From Embleya sp045207785 (GTDB taxonomy: Bacteria > Actinomycetota > Actinomycetes > Streptomycetales > Streptomycetaceae): a DNA stretch of 64,000 bases. Each line of letters opens with the position of its first letter. The stretch's first letter is position 1. The notes beneath the pieces are model-generated. The model had not been told where the DNA came from. It saw only the letters and a list, made by a program, of their open reading frames with translations, and did not search any database. Positions 24,605-34,285 of this stretch are shown piece by piece. The DNA lies in the NCBI RefSeq assembly GCF_045207785.1, contig NZ_CP108776.1:1922001-1986000 (forward strand), in the 5' to 3' direction. The translations under genes and the position numbers were made by a program.

Positions 24605-25848
24605 AGGGGCAGGCCTTCCTGGATCGCGCGGGGTCGTTGCTCGCGGAGTCGGGACGCGTATCGAGCGGCGATGGCGGGGACTTCCCATGCGCTGCCGCTT
24701 CGGCTGCGCCGGGCGCCGCTCCCCCCTTCGCCTTCGTCGCGTTCGCTGCCACCGGCGCTTTCACCGATCGTCGACCGACGCAACAGGCGCATATGCGCGA
24801 GAAGTTCGGTGACCTCGTCGCGGAGTCGAAGCGGGTTCTCGACGAGATCGCGCTGCCAGCCGGCCTTGCGCCCGTACTCGGTCACAAGCACGGCGAGCGT
24901 CTCGTCGATCAGCGCGTCGGCCACCGGGACCGAGGCGGCCGGCTGGTCGGGGCGCACCTGGGCGACCAGGCGTTCGATCAGCAGGAGCGCTGCCTGCGCC
25001 ACCGTTCCCCGGCCGGGGAACGCGACGTCGGACACCTCGTCGGCGGGATCGAGCAGGGCGATGCCCTCGGCCCGGATCTCCGCGTGCAGGCCCACGAATT
25101 CCTCGAACGTACGGGCTTCGCGCCGTTGATTCTTGCGCAGCCAGTCGTCCTCGTCCGGTACGAGTTCGTCCCGGAAGACGACCGGCGTCTCCGCCAGGCG
25201 TCGGCGGACGGCCACCCGCACACCGTGATGACCCGGATCGTGGGCGAGTGCGATCAGGTGCGCGGCGTCGGTCGCCTGCGCGAGCGGTCCGGCGATCAAC
25301 GCGCGGGCGAGGTCGCGGTCGACGCTCAGCAGCGCCTCGGCGTCCTCCCTCTCGACGTAGTTGCCGAGGCTGCCGTCGACCTCGACCAGCACGCCCCACA
25401 GCACGAGTTGGCGCAGCGCGGCGGCCAGGGTGCGCCGTTCGACCTGCCGTCCCGCGTCGTCGAGTTCGATCCGGGCATCGGCGGCCGCACCCCGGATGTC
25501 GCTCACGAGCTGGGACAGCAGGACCTGTTCGGGCGCGGTGACCAGGGCGGCGAGGCCCAGGGTGAGGTAGGCGTAGGTGCGTGGGTTGAAGGGAGTCCCG
25601 GTGGACCGGAAGAGCGCACGGCCCGCGCCGGGTCCGGGACCGGCTTTCAGCAGCCGGGCGAAGCGCGCCTCGACGACGACCTCGTACCCGAGCAGTTGCC
25701 GGAACGCGGTCGTCAGCCAGTCCGCGTGCCGACGGATCGCGGCGAACTCGTCGCGGTGGGGCCCGTCCGCGAGGACGAGCGGGTCGGCGAGCAGTCGCCG
25801 GGCCGCGGCCCGGCGTTCGTCGGCGATGGCGGCGTCGTGGTCGCTCAT
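24601..25848 (-). CDS. jetB: Wadjet subunit JetB (DUF2398, KITE-like)
   Basis: A 415-aa protein, ATG 25848 overlapping the jetA stop (ATGA). It matches the DUF2398/TIGR02678 pattern: an N-terminal ERRAAARRLLADPLV segment, YEVVVEARFARLLKAGPGP near 50-70, the winged-helix-like region RRTLAAALRQLVLWGVLVE, and a GWQRDLVENPLRLRDEVTEL block. A Ser/Gly/Glu-rich stretch (about 370-390) near the C-terminus looks disordered. In Wadjet it is the small winged-helix subunit that binds the SMC-like ATPase. Assignment rests on sequence recollection plus the perfect operon order. Confidence 0.9.
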   Translation of the reverse strand: MSDHDAAIADERRAAARRLLADPLVLADGPHRDEFAAIRRHADWLTTAFRQLLGYEVVVEARFARLLKAGPGPGAGRALFRSTGTPFNPRTYAYLTLGLAALVTAPEQVLLSQLVSDIRGAAADARIELDDAGRQVERRTLAAALRQLVLWGVLVEVDGSLGNYVEREDAEALLSVDRDLARALIAGPLAQATDAAHLIALAHDPGHHGVRVAVRRRLAETPVVFRDELVPDEDDWLRKNQRREARTFEEFVGLHAEIRAEGIALLDPADEVSDVAFPGRGTVAQAALLLIERLVAQVRPDQPAASVPVADALIDETLAVLVTEYGRKAGWQRDLVENPLRLRDEVTELLAHMRLLRRSTIGESAGGSERDEGEGGSGARRSRSGSAWEVPAIAARYASRLREQRPRAIQEGLPL

Positions 25849-27389
25849 CGGCTCTCCCGAACGGCGTCGAGGTCCCATTCGGACCCCGCGCGGCCCAGCA
25901 GCACGCGCAGCCCGTCGATCTCGAAGTCGCCCTCGGCGCTGCGCACCAGCGTGCGGGCGGCCGGATCCACGCGCAGGCCGAGCGCGATGTCGAGTTCGTC
26001 GAGGTCGCGGCGGGCACCGTCCAAGGCCGCCAGGTCACCGCTGACGCTGTTGAGCGCGCCGGTGAACAGCTCCTCGAACAGGGCCTTGGCCGCCGTCGAC
26101 AGCCGGGCTCGATCGAGCTGCGCGGCCACCGCCCGCAACTCGGCGGCGGCGTCGGCCCGAGCGGTGGCCTCGGCCTCGGCCCGCGCCATCAGCTGCGCCT
26201 TCTGCGCGGAGTGGTCCTCCACCGACGCCGCCCGCCCGCGCTGCGACCGTTCGCCGCGCTCGCGCAGCGCGACCGGTACCTCGGCCACGGGTCCCTCCCA
26301 CCAACTCGTGCCGGCGGGTATCGCGACGTCGAGGTCGCCGACCACGCCCAGGTGGCGGGCCCCGTACAGGCCGAACGCCGCCGCGTACAGGTCGTGCGCG
26401 GTGGTGTCGTCGCACCCGTCGAACCACGCGGCGAGCCGGATCAGGTCGCCGCGCCGGGACTGCCCGGAGGTGGTCGAGCGGATCATCCGCTTGGCGTTGG
26501 CGAGCAGCGAACCGAGGGCGCGCATCGTCGCCGCCCGAAGTTGGTCGACCTGACTGCCCTGCCCGTCCACGTCGACGAACCACGCCCGGAGCGCCGCCCA
26601 GTCGGCGAGCTCACGGCCGCGGCTGCGCTGCACTCGCGATCCGGTGACCTCCTCGAGGCCGGCCAGGCCGCCGCCGAGGTCGTCGATGCGACCGAGGAGA
26701 TCGGTCAGGTACGGCGCGAGGGTGTCGAGGGAGTCCCGGATCCGTGGTGTGTGGAAGGCGACGTCCTCACGGATGGCCTCGACGTAGTCGAGCAGTAGCT
26801 CCTTGAACCCCCGGTACTCGTCACCGTCGAGGTCGTAGCGTGCCAGCACCTGGCCGAGGTAGGCGTAGAAGTCCCGTACCGAATCGGCGAACTCGCCGAA
26901 CTGCACGAACAGCGTGGCCACGGCGTCCCGCGCCTGCTCGGGGTCGACCCCGCCGGGCGCGGCCACCCCGCGTGTCAACCCGGCGAGTTCGCGATCCACG
27001 AGGGCGAGCAACTCGGCGGCAACCTCGCGCGCGGCGTCGGCCCACGTGAGCACGTCGTCCACGTCCCGCTGGATCCGCTCACCGAGGTTGGAGATCTGGT
27101 AGCGCGACCGCGCCCGCTGAAACTCCGCGATGCTCGCGGCCCGCACGCGGTGCGTGCTCCGGATCAGATTGCCCCACCCGACGAGCGCGTCGAGCCGCGC
27201 GGTGACGGTCTCCACATCCGTCCGCCCGAGCCGCTCGGCGACCTCGTGCGCGGAGAGGTCCGCCATGAGCGACGAACCGAACAACCGCACGATCGCCAGA
27301 TAGTCGTCCCGCTCCGGCGCACTCAGATAGCTGTACGCGACGAGCCGATCGCGAGCCTCCCGACCATCCCCCTGGTTGCCCCGAGCCAT
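25845..27389 (-). CDS. jetA: Wadjet subunit JetA (DUF2397, kleisin-like)
   Basis: A 514-aa protein, first gene of the leftward operon, ATG 27389. It resembles DUF2397/TIGR02677: the N-terminal YSYLSAPERDDYLAIVRLFG, a winged-helix-like segment VAERLGRTDVETVTARLDAL, long helical middle regions, and a C-terminal block with SVSGDLAALDGARRDLDELD. In Wadjet it is the kleisin-like bridge of the SMC complex. The set DUF2397, DUF2398, SMC-like ATPase, DUF2399 corresponds, as I recall the classification, to type II Wadjet of Actinobacteria. The region upstream (27390-27609) should hold the operon promoter; I see no obvious operator there. Confidence 0.9.
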   Translation of the reverse strand: MARGNQGDGREARDRLVAYSYLSAPERDDYLAIVRLFGSSLMADLSAHEVAERLGRTDVETVTARLDALVGWGNLIRSTHRVRAASIAEFQRARSRYQISNLGERIQRDVDDVLTWADAAREVAAELLALVDRELAGLTRGVAAPGGVDPEQARDAVATLFVQFGEFADSVRDFYAYLGQVLARYDLDGDEYRGFKELLLDYVEAIREDVAFHTPRIRDSLDTLAPYLTDLLGRIDDLGGGLAGLEEVTGSRVQRSRGRELADWAALRAWFVDVDGQGSQVDQLRAATMRALGSLLANAKRMIRSTTSGQSRRGDLIRLAAWFDGCDDTTAHDLYAAAFGLYGARHLGVVGDLDVAIPAGTSWWEGPVAEVPVALRERGERSQRGRAASVEDHSAQKAQLMARAEAEATARADAAAELRAVAAQLDRARLSTAAKALFEELFTGALNSVSGDLAALDGARRDLDELDIALGLRVDPAARTLVRSAEGDFEIDGLRVLLGRAGSEWDLDAVRESR

Positions 27390-27609
27390 GCGACCAGACT
27401 AGACGAACCGCGCGGGCGCCCTCGGGCGAATCCCCCAACCGTCACGCTCTCCATCCGCGCAAGCGGCCCGGCCGAAACCTCCCGTGTCCAGCGCGCAATG
27501 CCAAAGGGGGCGGGCAGCCTCCGGGCGCCCCCGAACGGGACGCGCGTACAGGCCCGGAACGTGCCGATCGGTTTCTTGACGCCATGAGACGGCGGCCTCG
27601 GGACGGGGT

Positions 27610-28218
27610 TCAGCGGCCGGGCAGGCGGCCGAGCAGGGCGTTGATCGCCTCCACGTCAAACGCGGCAGGATCGAACCTGTCCCCCGATTCGAGGCCGAGC
27701 CATTCCAACCGCTCGGCGTGTTCCTCGTGACTCGGGTCGGCCAGGATCTCGAGGAGGTATTCATAGCCCCAGATACCGCCACTGTCCTCGGGCGGCCCGG
27801 CCCGCCGACCCGTCAGGCAGCGGGGGTAGACGGTCCCGGATTCGGCGCGAGCGACCGCCTCCACCAGGACGTCGTGCACCCAGTCGTCCCCGAAGTCGTA
27901 GGTGTACTGGAGTCGATCACCGACACGCGGAGCCACCTGGTCGAGCTTCTTGGACGCCGCGCTCCGGATGCCCAATTCACGATCGGCCACGCCATACCGC
28001 TCCTGCTCGGTCTCGAAGGCCCACATGTGGTAGTCCTCCCAACCGAAGGCCACCTGAACGACCGCGTGCAACCGCTTCAGCGTGCACTCCGACGACACCT
28101 CCAGCCGCCGCCAGATCGGCGGCTTGGAACCCGCCAGCGTGACCTTGATCCGGTGGACACTCCCCCACGCCCCGGATCCGGCACTCACGGTCGACTTCAC
28201 TCCTCGCGCATTCACCAT
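27610..28218 (-). CDS. Plasmid pRiA4b ORF-3-like family protein
   Basis: A 202-aa protein from ATG 28218; an upstream extension is possible, but it would run into the divergent promoter. It has the pRiA4 ORF-3 pattern: HRIKVTLAGSKPPIWRRLEV near 20-40, LKRLHAVVQVAFGWEDYHMW, LQYTYDFGDDWVHDVLVE, YPRCLTGRRAGPPEDSGGI and YEYLLEILADPSHEEHAER. The domain is widespread on plasmids and mobile DNA, but its biochemical role is unknown. It sits just upstream of the jet operon on the same strand, separated by 220 bp. Whether it is linked to Wadjet is unclear. Confidence 0.85.
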   Translation of the reverse strand: MVNARGVKSTVSAGSGAWGSVHRIKVTLAGSKPPIWRRLEVSSECTLKRLHAVVQVAFGWEDYHMWAFETEQERYGVADRELGIRSAASKKLDQVAPRVGDRLQYTYDFGDDWVHDVLVEAVARAESGTVYPRCLTGRRAGPPEDSGGIWGYEYLLEILADPSHEEHAERLEWLGLESGDRFDPAAFDVEAINALLGRLPGR

Positions 28219-28358
28219 GCCCAACACTGTGCCGGCCACCGCAGGACCGGCCACCCACCAACGGATCACCGACCACAACAGATCGAGAATGACCGGACAT
28301 GTTTGACCACGAGGCAAATCGGGTGCTCCGGGCTGCCGTGGGCGGCAGGATGCCGGGT

Positions 28359-28862
28359 GTGACTGATCCGATTCGGGTGCCAAGCGTGGATGAACTGGAG
28401 CGACTGCGGGAGGTCGAGGTCTCGGCCGGGCGGTGCTTCGGGGATGTCGGAATGCCGGAGATCGCCGCGGACGAGCCGCCGGAGATCGCGGTTTTGGAGC
28501 GGTACCTGGTGGGTGGCCGACTGCTCGTGGTGGGGAATCCGGTGCTCGCCTATGCGACCTGGGACCGCGTGGACGGGGCCGCGCACATCGAGCAGGTTTC
28601 GGTGCATGGCGATGGGGCGCGGCGGGGGCTCGGGCGGTCGTTGATCGATCGGGTTCAGGTGGAGAGTGGGCTCGCGTTGACGCTCACCACCTTTCGGGAT
28701 GTCGCGTGGAACGCGCCGTACTACGAGCGGATCGGGTTTCGGCTGCTCGGCGCGGACGAGGTGACGCCCGGGCTGGCGGCGATTCGGGCGGCCGAGGCGG
28801 CGGCCGGGCTCGATCGGTGGGCTCGGGTGTGTATGCGGCGAGAGGTCTCGCGTTCGCACTGA
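28359..28862 (+). CDS. GNAT-family N-acetyltransferase
   Basis: A 167-aa protein if started at GTG 28359 (VTDPIRVPSVDELERLREVE). ATG 28299 and ATG 28350 are in-frame alternatives. The acetyl-CoA-binding motif is in VSVHGDGARRGLGRSLIDRV. NAPYYERIGFRLL is the typical C-terminal GNAT motif. The substrate is not identifiable. It is divergent from the pRiA4-like gene and 49 bp upstream of the LCP gene, so it may be co-transcribed with that gene. Confidence 0.85.
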   Translation: MTDPIRVPSVDELERLREVEVSAGRCFGDVGMPEIAADEPPEIAVLERYLVGGRLLVVGNPVLAYATWDRVDGAAHIEQVSVHGDGARRGLGRSLIDRVQVESGLALTLTTFRDVAWNAPYYERIGFRLLGADEVTPGLAAIRAAEAAAGLDRWARVCMRREVSRSH

Positions 28863-28911
28863 CTTCCGAATCCGCGCCCGGTGCTGACGGTTGGTCAGCT
28901 AACTTCTGCGC

Positions 28912-30054
28912 ATGACGGATGCGCTGGGTGCGACGGACGAGTCGGCCGGGACCGGCGAACCGGACGGGGCGGCGAAGTCGCATGGGGCGGTGGAGTCGGA
29001 CGGGACGACTGATCCGGATGGGTCGGCCGATCCGGGACAGGCGACCGAGTCGGACGAGACGACCGAGGCGCCGCCCGCCCCCAAGCGCAAGCCGTGGTCG
29101 CGACGGCGCAAGGCGGTCGTGGGACTCGTCGGGCTGGTGACCCTGTCGCTGTTCGCGCTGGGCGGGTGCGCGGCGTGGGTGCTGTACTCGCTGAACTCCA
29201 ACATCAAGCGGATCGACGGTGTCTTCGACCGGTCGAGCATCCCCGCGGCCGGACCCCGCCCGCCGGCCGATCCCGTCGCCGGCCGCGCGCTGAACATCCT
29301 GCTGGTCGGGATGGACGCGGCAGCCGCCGGCGCCGACCCCGAGGCGCTGGAGGGGCGGCGCAGCGACACGATGATGATCCTGCACCTGCCGTCCGACCGG
29401 GGTTCGATCTCGGCGATCTCGCTGCCGCGCGACTCGTGGGTGGCGATCCCGGGGCACGGCGAGGCCAAGCTCAACGCGGCGTTCTCATGGGGCGGGCCGG
29501 CCCTGCTCGTGGCCACGATCGAGAATCTGACCGGCGTCCGGATCGACCACTACGCGGCGGTGGACTTCGGCGGCTTCAAGGGCATGGTCGACGCGCTCGG
29601 CGGGGTGACCGTGGACGCCGACAGGGGCGAGGCGAAGCTCGACGGCAACGAGGCGCTGAAGTTCGTGCGGCAGCGGTACGGGCTGGAACGGGGCGACCTG
29701 GATCGGGTCGCGCACCAGCAGCAACTGCTCGGCGCGATCGCCGAGAAGGTCGCCGCCGAGGGCGTACTCGGCAGCCCGTTGCGGACCGAGAACCTCCTCC
29801 AGGCGCTCACGAAGTCGTTGACGGTGGACGACGACATGAACTTCCGGTTCATGCTCGATCTCGCGACCGACCTCAAGGGCATCAACGAGGCGGACCTGGC
29901 CTTCCGCACCGCCCCCGTCGCCGGTTTCGGCGAGCGCGGCGGCGGTCAGAGCGTGGTGCTGCTCGACGACAAACGCTGCAAGGAACTGTTCGCGGCGGTC
30001 AGGGCCGACATCCCGTGGCCCGAACCGGCCGAGGGCGAACTCTGGCGCCCGTGA
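28912..30054 (+). CDS. LytR-CpsA-Psr (LCP) family cell-wall glycopolymer ligase
   Basis: A 380-aa membrane-anchored protein. Residues 1-60 form an acidic cytoplasmic tail rich in Asp/Glu/Gly/Thr. They are followed by a basic stretch (KRKPWSRRRKAVVG) and one transmembrane segment (about 68-92). The extracellular LCP domain has NILLVGMDAAAAG, GRRSDTMMILHLPSDRGSIS, ISLPRDSWVAIPGHGEAKLN, the VDFGGFKGMVDALGGV block and KFVRQRYGLERGDLDRVAHQ. These include the arginine and aspartate residues that bind polyprenyl pyrophosphate. Family role: attachment of secondary polymers to peptidoglycan. It ends 10 bp from the convergent gene at 30065. Confidence 0.92.
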   Translation: MTDALGATDESAGTGEPDGAAKSHGAVESDGTTDPDGSADPGQATESDETTEAPPAPKRKPWSRRRKAVVGLVGLVTLSLFALGGCAAWVLYSLNSNIKRIDGVFDRSSIPAAGPRPPADPVAGRALNILLVGMDAAAAGADPEALEGRRSDTMMILHLPSDRGSISAISLPRDSWVAIPGHGEAKLNAAFSWGGPALLVATIENLTGVRIDHYAAVDFGGFKGMVDALGGVTVDADRGEAKLDGNEALKFVRQRYGLERGDLDRVAHQQQLLGAIAEKVAAEGVLGSPLRTENLLQALTKSLTVDDDMNFRFMLDLATDLKGINEADLAFRTAPVAGFGERGGGQSVVLLDDKRCKELFAAVRADIPWPEPAEGELWRP

Positions 30055-30064
30055 CCGCGCGCCC

Positions 30065-32766
30065 TCACCGCAACCGGTGCAGGGCCCGGCGTGCCGCCAT
30101 GGCGACCTCCGGGTCCGGGTGGGTGGCCTCGGCGAAGCGCAGGACGTCCTCGGCGCAGGGGTGACCCATCGCCGCCAGCTCGCCGAACACCACGTCGGCG
30201 CCCGGGCCCTGGCTGCCCGTGACCTCGGTGAGCAGGCCCAGTACGGCGGCCTCGTGCCGGCCGAGCAGCGCCGCCGCGGCGTTGTCCGCGGTGAGCCAGG
30301 CCAGCGTGCGCAGCGTCGCGGGCGGGACGTCGCGGTCGTGGGTGAGCCGCCAGTTCCACACGTGCGGGGCCAGCGTGGGGTCGGCGCCGGCCTCGGCGAG
30401 GGCGTGGTCGACGGCGGCCTCGGGGAGGTCCGCGTCACCCACGTGGGCGAAGAGCATCAGCCGCTCGGTGGGTCCGGCCGCCCCCGCCGCCGCGCACAGC
30501 TCGGACAGCGCGACGTCGACCGGTCGGCACCCGACCCAGCTCGCGAACGCACGGGTGGCGATCGGTCGCGGCCACGCGCCCATCGCGCACAGCAGCCGGG
30601 CGCCCGACGCCGCGGTGTAGTCGTCGACGGTGGCGACCGGCAGGCCCTGCTCGCGGAACATCCGGTGCACGAGCGCGCCGCCGAGGCCGGTGAGCGTGAT
30701 GCCCTCGGCGGTGCGCCGGACCACGCCGAGTGCGGCGAGCCGGTCGGCCAGCAGGACCATCCCCGCGCGGACCCGGACCAGCACGTCGGCCGGGTCCCGG
30801 TCCGCCGGCACGGTCGCGTCGGTCGCGCTGATCGCGCTGGTCCCGTCGGTCCCGTCGGTCCCGTCGGTCGCGTCGCACAGCAGACCCATCTCGCGGTTCA
30901 GGTCGGGGGCGTCCAGGATCCGCCCGAGGGCGAACGCCTCGTCCTCGGCCGGTGGTTCGACGGGCAGCGTGCGGACCACGTGGTCGAGGTCGCGGCGGAC
31001 CGCGAGGCCGACGAACAGCGACACCGGGAGCGGGCCGCCGAGTTGGACCAGGCCGGTGAACAGCGACGCGGCGAGGCCCTCGGGCAGGTCCCATCGGCCG
31101 TCGTGGATCTCGCCGAACGTCGCGTTGTCCTCGGCCACCACGACCATCGCACGCGCGGCGAGCGCGACCAGTTCGGCGTCGCCGCCCTCGTGCCACACCC
31201 GCAGGCCGTCCGCGACGTGCGCGAACCCGTCGGCGAGGTACAGGAAACCGGTGCCGAGCGCGAGCGTCCAGCGCCGGTGCAGGGCGTGCACGTCGCGGGC
31301 CGTGCGGGCGCCGCGGGGCGCGGGGGCAGGCGGGTCGGGCCGGTCGGGCGCGTCGGGCTGCTCCGGGATGCCGAGGGCGGCGACCACCCGACGCGCGACG
31401 TCCCACACGAGCACGTCGTCGAGGGTGATCGGCAGCGGCCCGTACTCCTCGACGTACTCGGCGAGCGCCGCCGCCTGCGCGAGCAGCGGCGACATCCGCG
31501 CGGCGAGCGCGCACTCGTCCCGGGGCGGGACGTACAGCGGGGGCAGCGACGGTTCGGCCGGGCCGCCCGCGCCGGCGCCGGCGAGCGGTGCGGGTACGCC
31601 GAGTTCGAGAAAGCGCGACCGCAGCCCGTACAGCCCCAGCGGAGTCAGTCGCACGGCCATGAACGGCTCCCCGCCGCCCACGAGTTCGCGGATCTCCAGG
31701 ACGCCGAACGCGCGCAGGTCGTCCATCTGGTGCGCGAGCGTCATACCGGTGAACAGCGCCGGGTCGGCGACCGACGTCGAGCGCAGCCGCCCGTCGGGCG
31801 TGTACGAGAGCAGTTCGAACAGGCTGCCCATCGGCACCCATCGGCCCGCGTGGTCGTACAGCTCGCGCAGCAGCTCGCGGATCACGTCGCCACCGCGCAG
31901 CACATGCCCGGCCCGGAGCCTCGCCGGCCGCCCGGTGACCTCACCGACCGCGACGCCCTCCCACAGGCTCGACCACACGCGCAGTACGTCGGCCGGCCGA
32001 CCCGCCGCCAGCGCACGCGCGACCGCGCCGGCGGTCGCGACCGTACGACGCACCTCGATCAGCCCGGCCGCGCACGCGATCGACCAGACGTGGTGCAGCG
32101 GTTCCACGTCGCGCGCGCTCCGGGTGCCCGCGACCGCCTCGCCGATGCCCAGGAGCAGCGCGGCCTCGGCGGCGGGGCCAGCCGCAGCACGCCGGTGGCG
32201 GTGACCGGTCGCCCGCGGCCCACCCAGCGCGCCAGCGCGAGCGCGGCGGCGAACGAGGGCGCCACCGACGCGGCCCGAGCCAGCTCGCGCTCGTCGGGCA
32301 GCCGGATCGCGGGCAGCGCCCGCCCCCGCCCGGGACCGGTCGCGTAGCCCGCCACGAACAGCTTCTTCGCCGACCCCCAACGCGCGGGATCCGCCATCCT
32401 GGCCGGAAGTTCGCCCTCGTGCCGAGCCAGCACCCCGCACAGCTCCGCGTGCCCGTCGCTGTCGGGGTGAACGCGGCCGCGGTCGCCGAGGAACTCCAGG
32501 AACAACCGCAGCGCGGGCACCACGAGCTTCACGGTGTCGTCGCGGGGCAGCGCCACGTGCGCGGGCACCAGGGTTTCGAGCAGCGCGTCCAGGTCGCCGG
32601 CGCGCCAGCGGGTGGGGTCGTCGAGCTGCAGGCACGCGACCCGCAGGTCGAGCAGGGTGCCGAGGACGTCGATCATCCGCTCGGTGTCCTGGGCGGGCCG
32701 GCCCGGCTGCGCGAGCCACATTCCGAAGTCGGCCACGATGCCGCAGGAATCGGGAGATAGCGCCAC
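30065..32766 (-). CDS. Large uncharacterised protein (about 900 aa) with an apparent frameshift
   Basis: The leftward frame from ATG 32766 (beginning MALSPDSCGIVADFGMWLAQ) reads sensibly to about 32180. The sensible sequence then continues in another frame to the stop at 30065 (from AAEAALLLGIGEAVAGTRSA). Restoring one C in the GGCCCC run at 32171-32180 joins them as LRLAPAAEAALLLGIGEAV. The protein is Leu/Ala-rich and helical, with winged-helix-like LTPLGLYGLRSRFLEL and LTGLGGALVHRMFREQGLP blocks, an insertion of Asp/Gly/Thr repeats (9-bp DNA repeats near 30838-30870), and a HEAT-like ending HPDPEVAMAARRALHRLR. I do not recognise the family. The break is a sequencing error or a real mutation; if real, the gene is split. 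Confidence 0.65.
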
Positions 32767-32791
32767 GTCGCAGAGCGTAGTGAGCGCCGTC

Positions 32792-32870
32792 GCCGCTTCG
32801 CATGGATTTCGGACAATCCATGCGAAGCGGCAATGGGGGCTCGGGCACCGCCCCGTGCGGTACCCGAGCC
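32792..32870 (-). terminator. Two tandem hairpins downstream of the leftward SDR gene
   Basis: A perfect 17-bp stem (32792-32808 with 32815-32831, 6-nt loop) is preceded, in the direction of transcription, by a 14-bp stem with one mismatch (32838-32851 with 32857-32870). They lie between the SDR stop (32878) and the start of the unknown large gene (32766) and so isolate the two transcripts. Confidence 0.8.
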
Positions 32871-32877
32871 CGGGGGC

Positions 32878-33651
32878 TCAGGCCCAGTTCGGACCGGCCA
32901 TCATCCCGCCGTCGACGAGGAACTCGGAGCCGGTCGAGTAGGACGAGTCGTCCGAGGTCAGGAACAGCGCGAGCTTGGCGACCTCGTCGGCGCGGCCGAT
33001 CCGCCCGAGGGCGAGGTTGGCGTAGATGTCGGCGGCGGACGCGGTCTCGTCGCTGACGAGGCCCTCGATGTTGTCGGGACGCACCATCGGGGTGTCGATC
33101 CCGCCGGGGTGGATCGAGTTGACCCGGATGCCCACCCGGCCCAGTTCGAGCGCGGCGGCCTTGGTCATGCCGCGGACGGCGAATTTGGTCGCGGTGTACC
33201 CGATCATCCCCGCGACGCCCTGGAGACCGTTGGTGGAGGACGTGTTGACGATCGTGCCGCCGCCGGCGGCCGCCAGCGAGGGGATGACCGCCTTCATCCC
33301 GAGGAACACGCCGACCTGGTTGATTCCGACTATCTCCATGTAGTCGTCGAGCGACGTGTCGGTGATCGCCCCGAACCGCAGCACGCCGGCGTTGTTGACG
33401 AGGCCGTTCAGCGCGCCGAATGCCTCGTTCGCCACCGCGACGGCCTCGGCCCACTGGGCCTCCTCGCGCACGTCCAGGTGCACGTAGCGGGCCGCGTCCC
33501 CGAGCTCCTTCACGACCGCCGCGCCCGCGTCGTCGAGGACGTCGCCGATCACGACCTTCGCACCCTCCGCCACGAACAGGCGCGCCTCCGCCTCGCCCTG
33601 CCCACGCGCGGCACCGGAAATAATGATGACCCTGCCGTCGAGCTTGCCCAC
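32878..33651 (-). CDS. Short-chain dehydrogenase/reductase (SDR), 3-alpha/20-beta-hydroxysteroid dehydrogenase-like
   Basis: A 257-aa classical SDR. GTG 33651 is the start because GGAGGA lies nine bases upstream; longer frames run into low-complexity DNA. The cofactor motif is SGAARGQGEAEA (about 11-22). D59-V60 in LDV, the NNAG motif in GLVNNAGVLRFG, the catalytic Ser in SSTNGLQG, and Tyr-x-x-x-Lys in IGYTATKFAV complete the active site. HPGGIDTPM follows, then LVDGGMMAG at the end. Resemblance to steroid-type SDRs is a family impression, and the substrate is unknown. It is divergent from the SDR/monooxygenase group at 34.5-37.5 kb. Confidence 0.88.
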   Translation of the reverse strand: MGKLDGRVIIISGAARGQGEAEARLFVAEGAKVVIGDVLDDAGAAVVKELGDAARYVHLDVREEAQWAEAVAVANEAFGALNGLVNNAGVLRFGAITDTSLDDYMEIVGINQVGVFLGMKAVIPSLAAAGGGTIVNTSSTNGLQGVAGMIGYTATKFAVRGMTKAAALELGRVGIRVNSIHPGGIDTPMVRPDNIEGLVSDETASAADIYANLALGRIGRADEVAKLALFLTSDDSSYSTGSEFLVDGGMMAGPNWA

Positions 33652-33689
33652 TGCGTCCACTCCTCCGTGACGTATGAGGCGACACCCCC

Positions 33690-34260
33690 GGCGACCACGA
33701 CCGCCACCGCGACGACGCCCACGAGCGAAGCCGCGTCGCGAGCGCGACCCGATCCGACCACCGGCAGCGCCGACGCGCGCGACCGCGACCGCGACCGCGA
33801 CCGCGAGCACCAACGACCGCGACCGACTGCGCTCACGACCACGACCGCCGGCAACCAAGTGCCGATCGCGCCGAGGCCCGCGACCGCTACCGCCTGCGCC
33901 TGCGCCTGCGCCTGCGCCTGCGATCATGCTGCGCTCGCGACCGCCACCGCCGGCGCCTGCAACCTCCGGCAACCGCCTGCGACCGCGACCGACTGCGCTC
34001 GCAACCACGAGCGCTTGCGCCCACGACGACCTGCGCCCGACCGCACCCGCACCCGCAACCAGAACCACCTGCGACGGCCCAAGCCTGCGACCGCAGCCGC
34101 AGCCGCAGCCGCAGCCACAATCGCCCGCGCCGGCGCCCAGCCGTGACCGCAACCACTCACGCCTACGCCTACACCTGTGCCTGTGCCTGCGACCACGCCC
34201 GCAACCACCCGCGACCGCGCCCGCCGGCACCCCGGCCACGTGCGACTACACACGTGTCGT
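33690..34260. repeat. Low-complexity hexamer-repeat intergenic region
   Basis: About 570 bp built from degenerate hexamers. There is CGACCG in runs near 33779-33815, five perfect tandem CGCCTG units at 33891-33920, four CCGCAG units at 34091-34114, and CCTGTG/CCTACG variants near 34165-34190. All three frames on both strands are largely open as a result, giving Arg/Gly/Ala or Pro/Thr/Arg-rich translations with no resemblance to proteins, so I call no gene. The strand composition is strongly skewed, with purine-poor and purine-rich strands. It separates two divergent SDR genes. Confidence 0.8.
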
Positions 34261-34285
34261 CCGCCGGTGATGTGCGCCACTTTTG

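Noticed and set aside
33690..34260. Coding sequence for Arg/Gly/Ala-rich or Pro-rich proteins
   Set aside because: Open frames come from the hexamer composition; all frames are similar and no start is supported.
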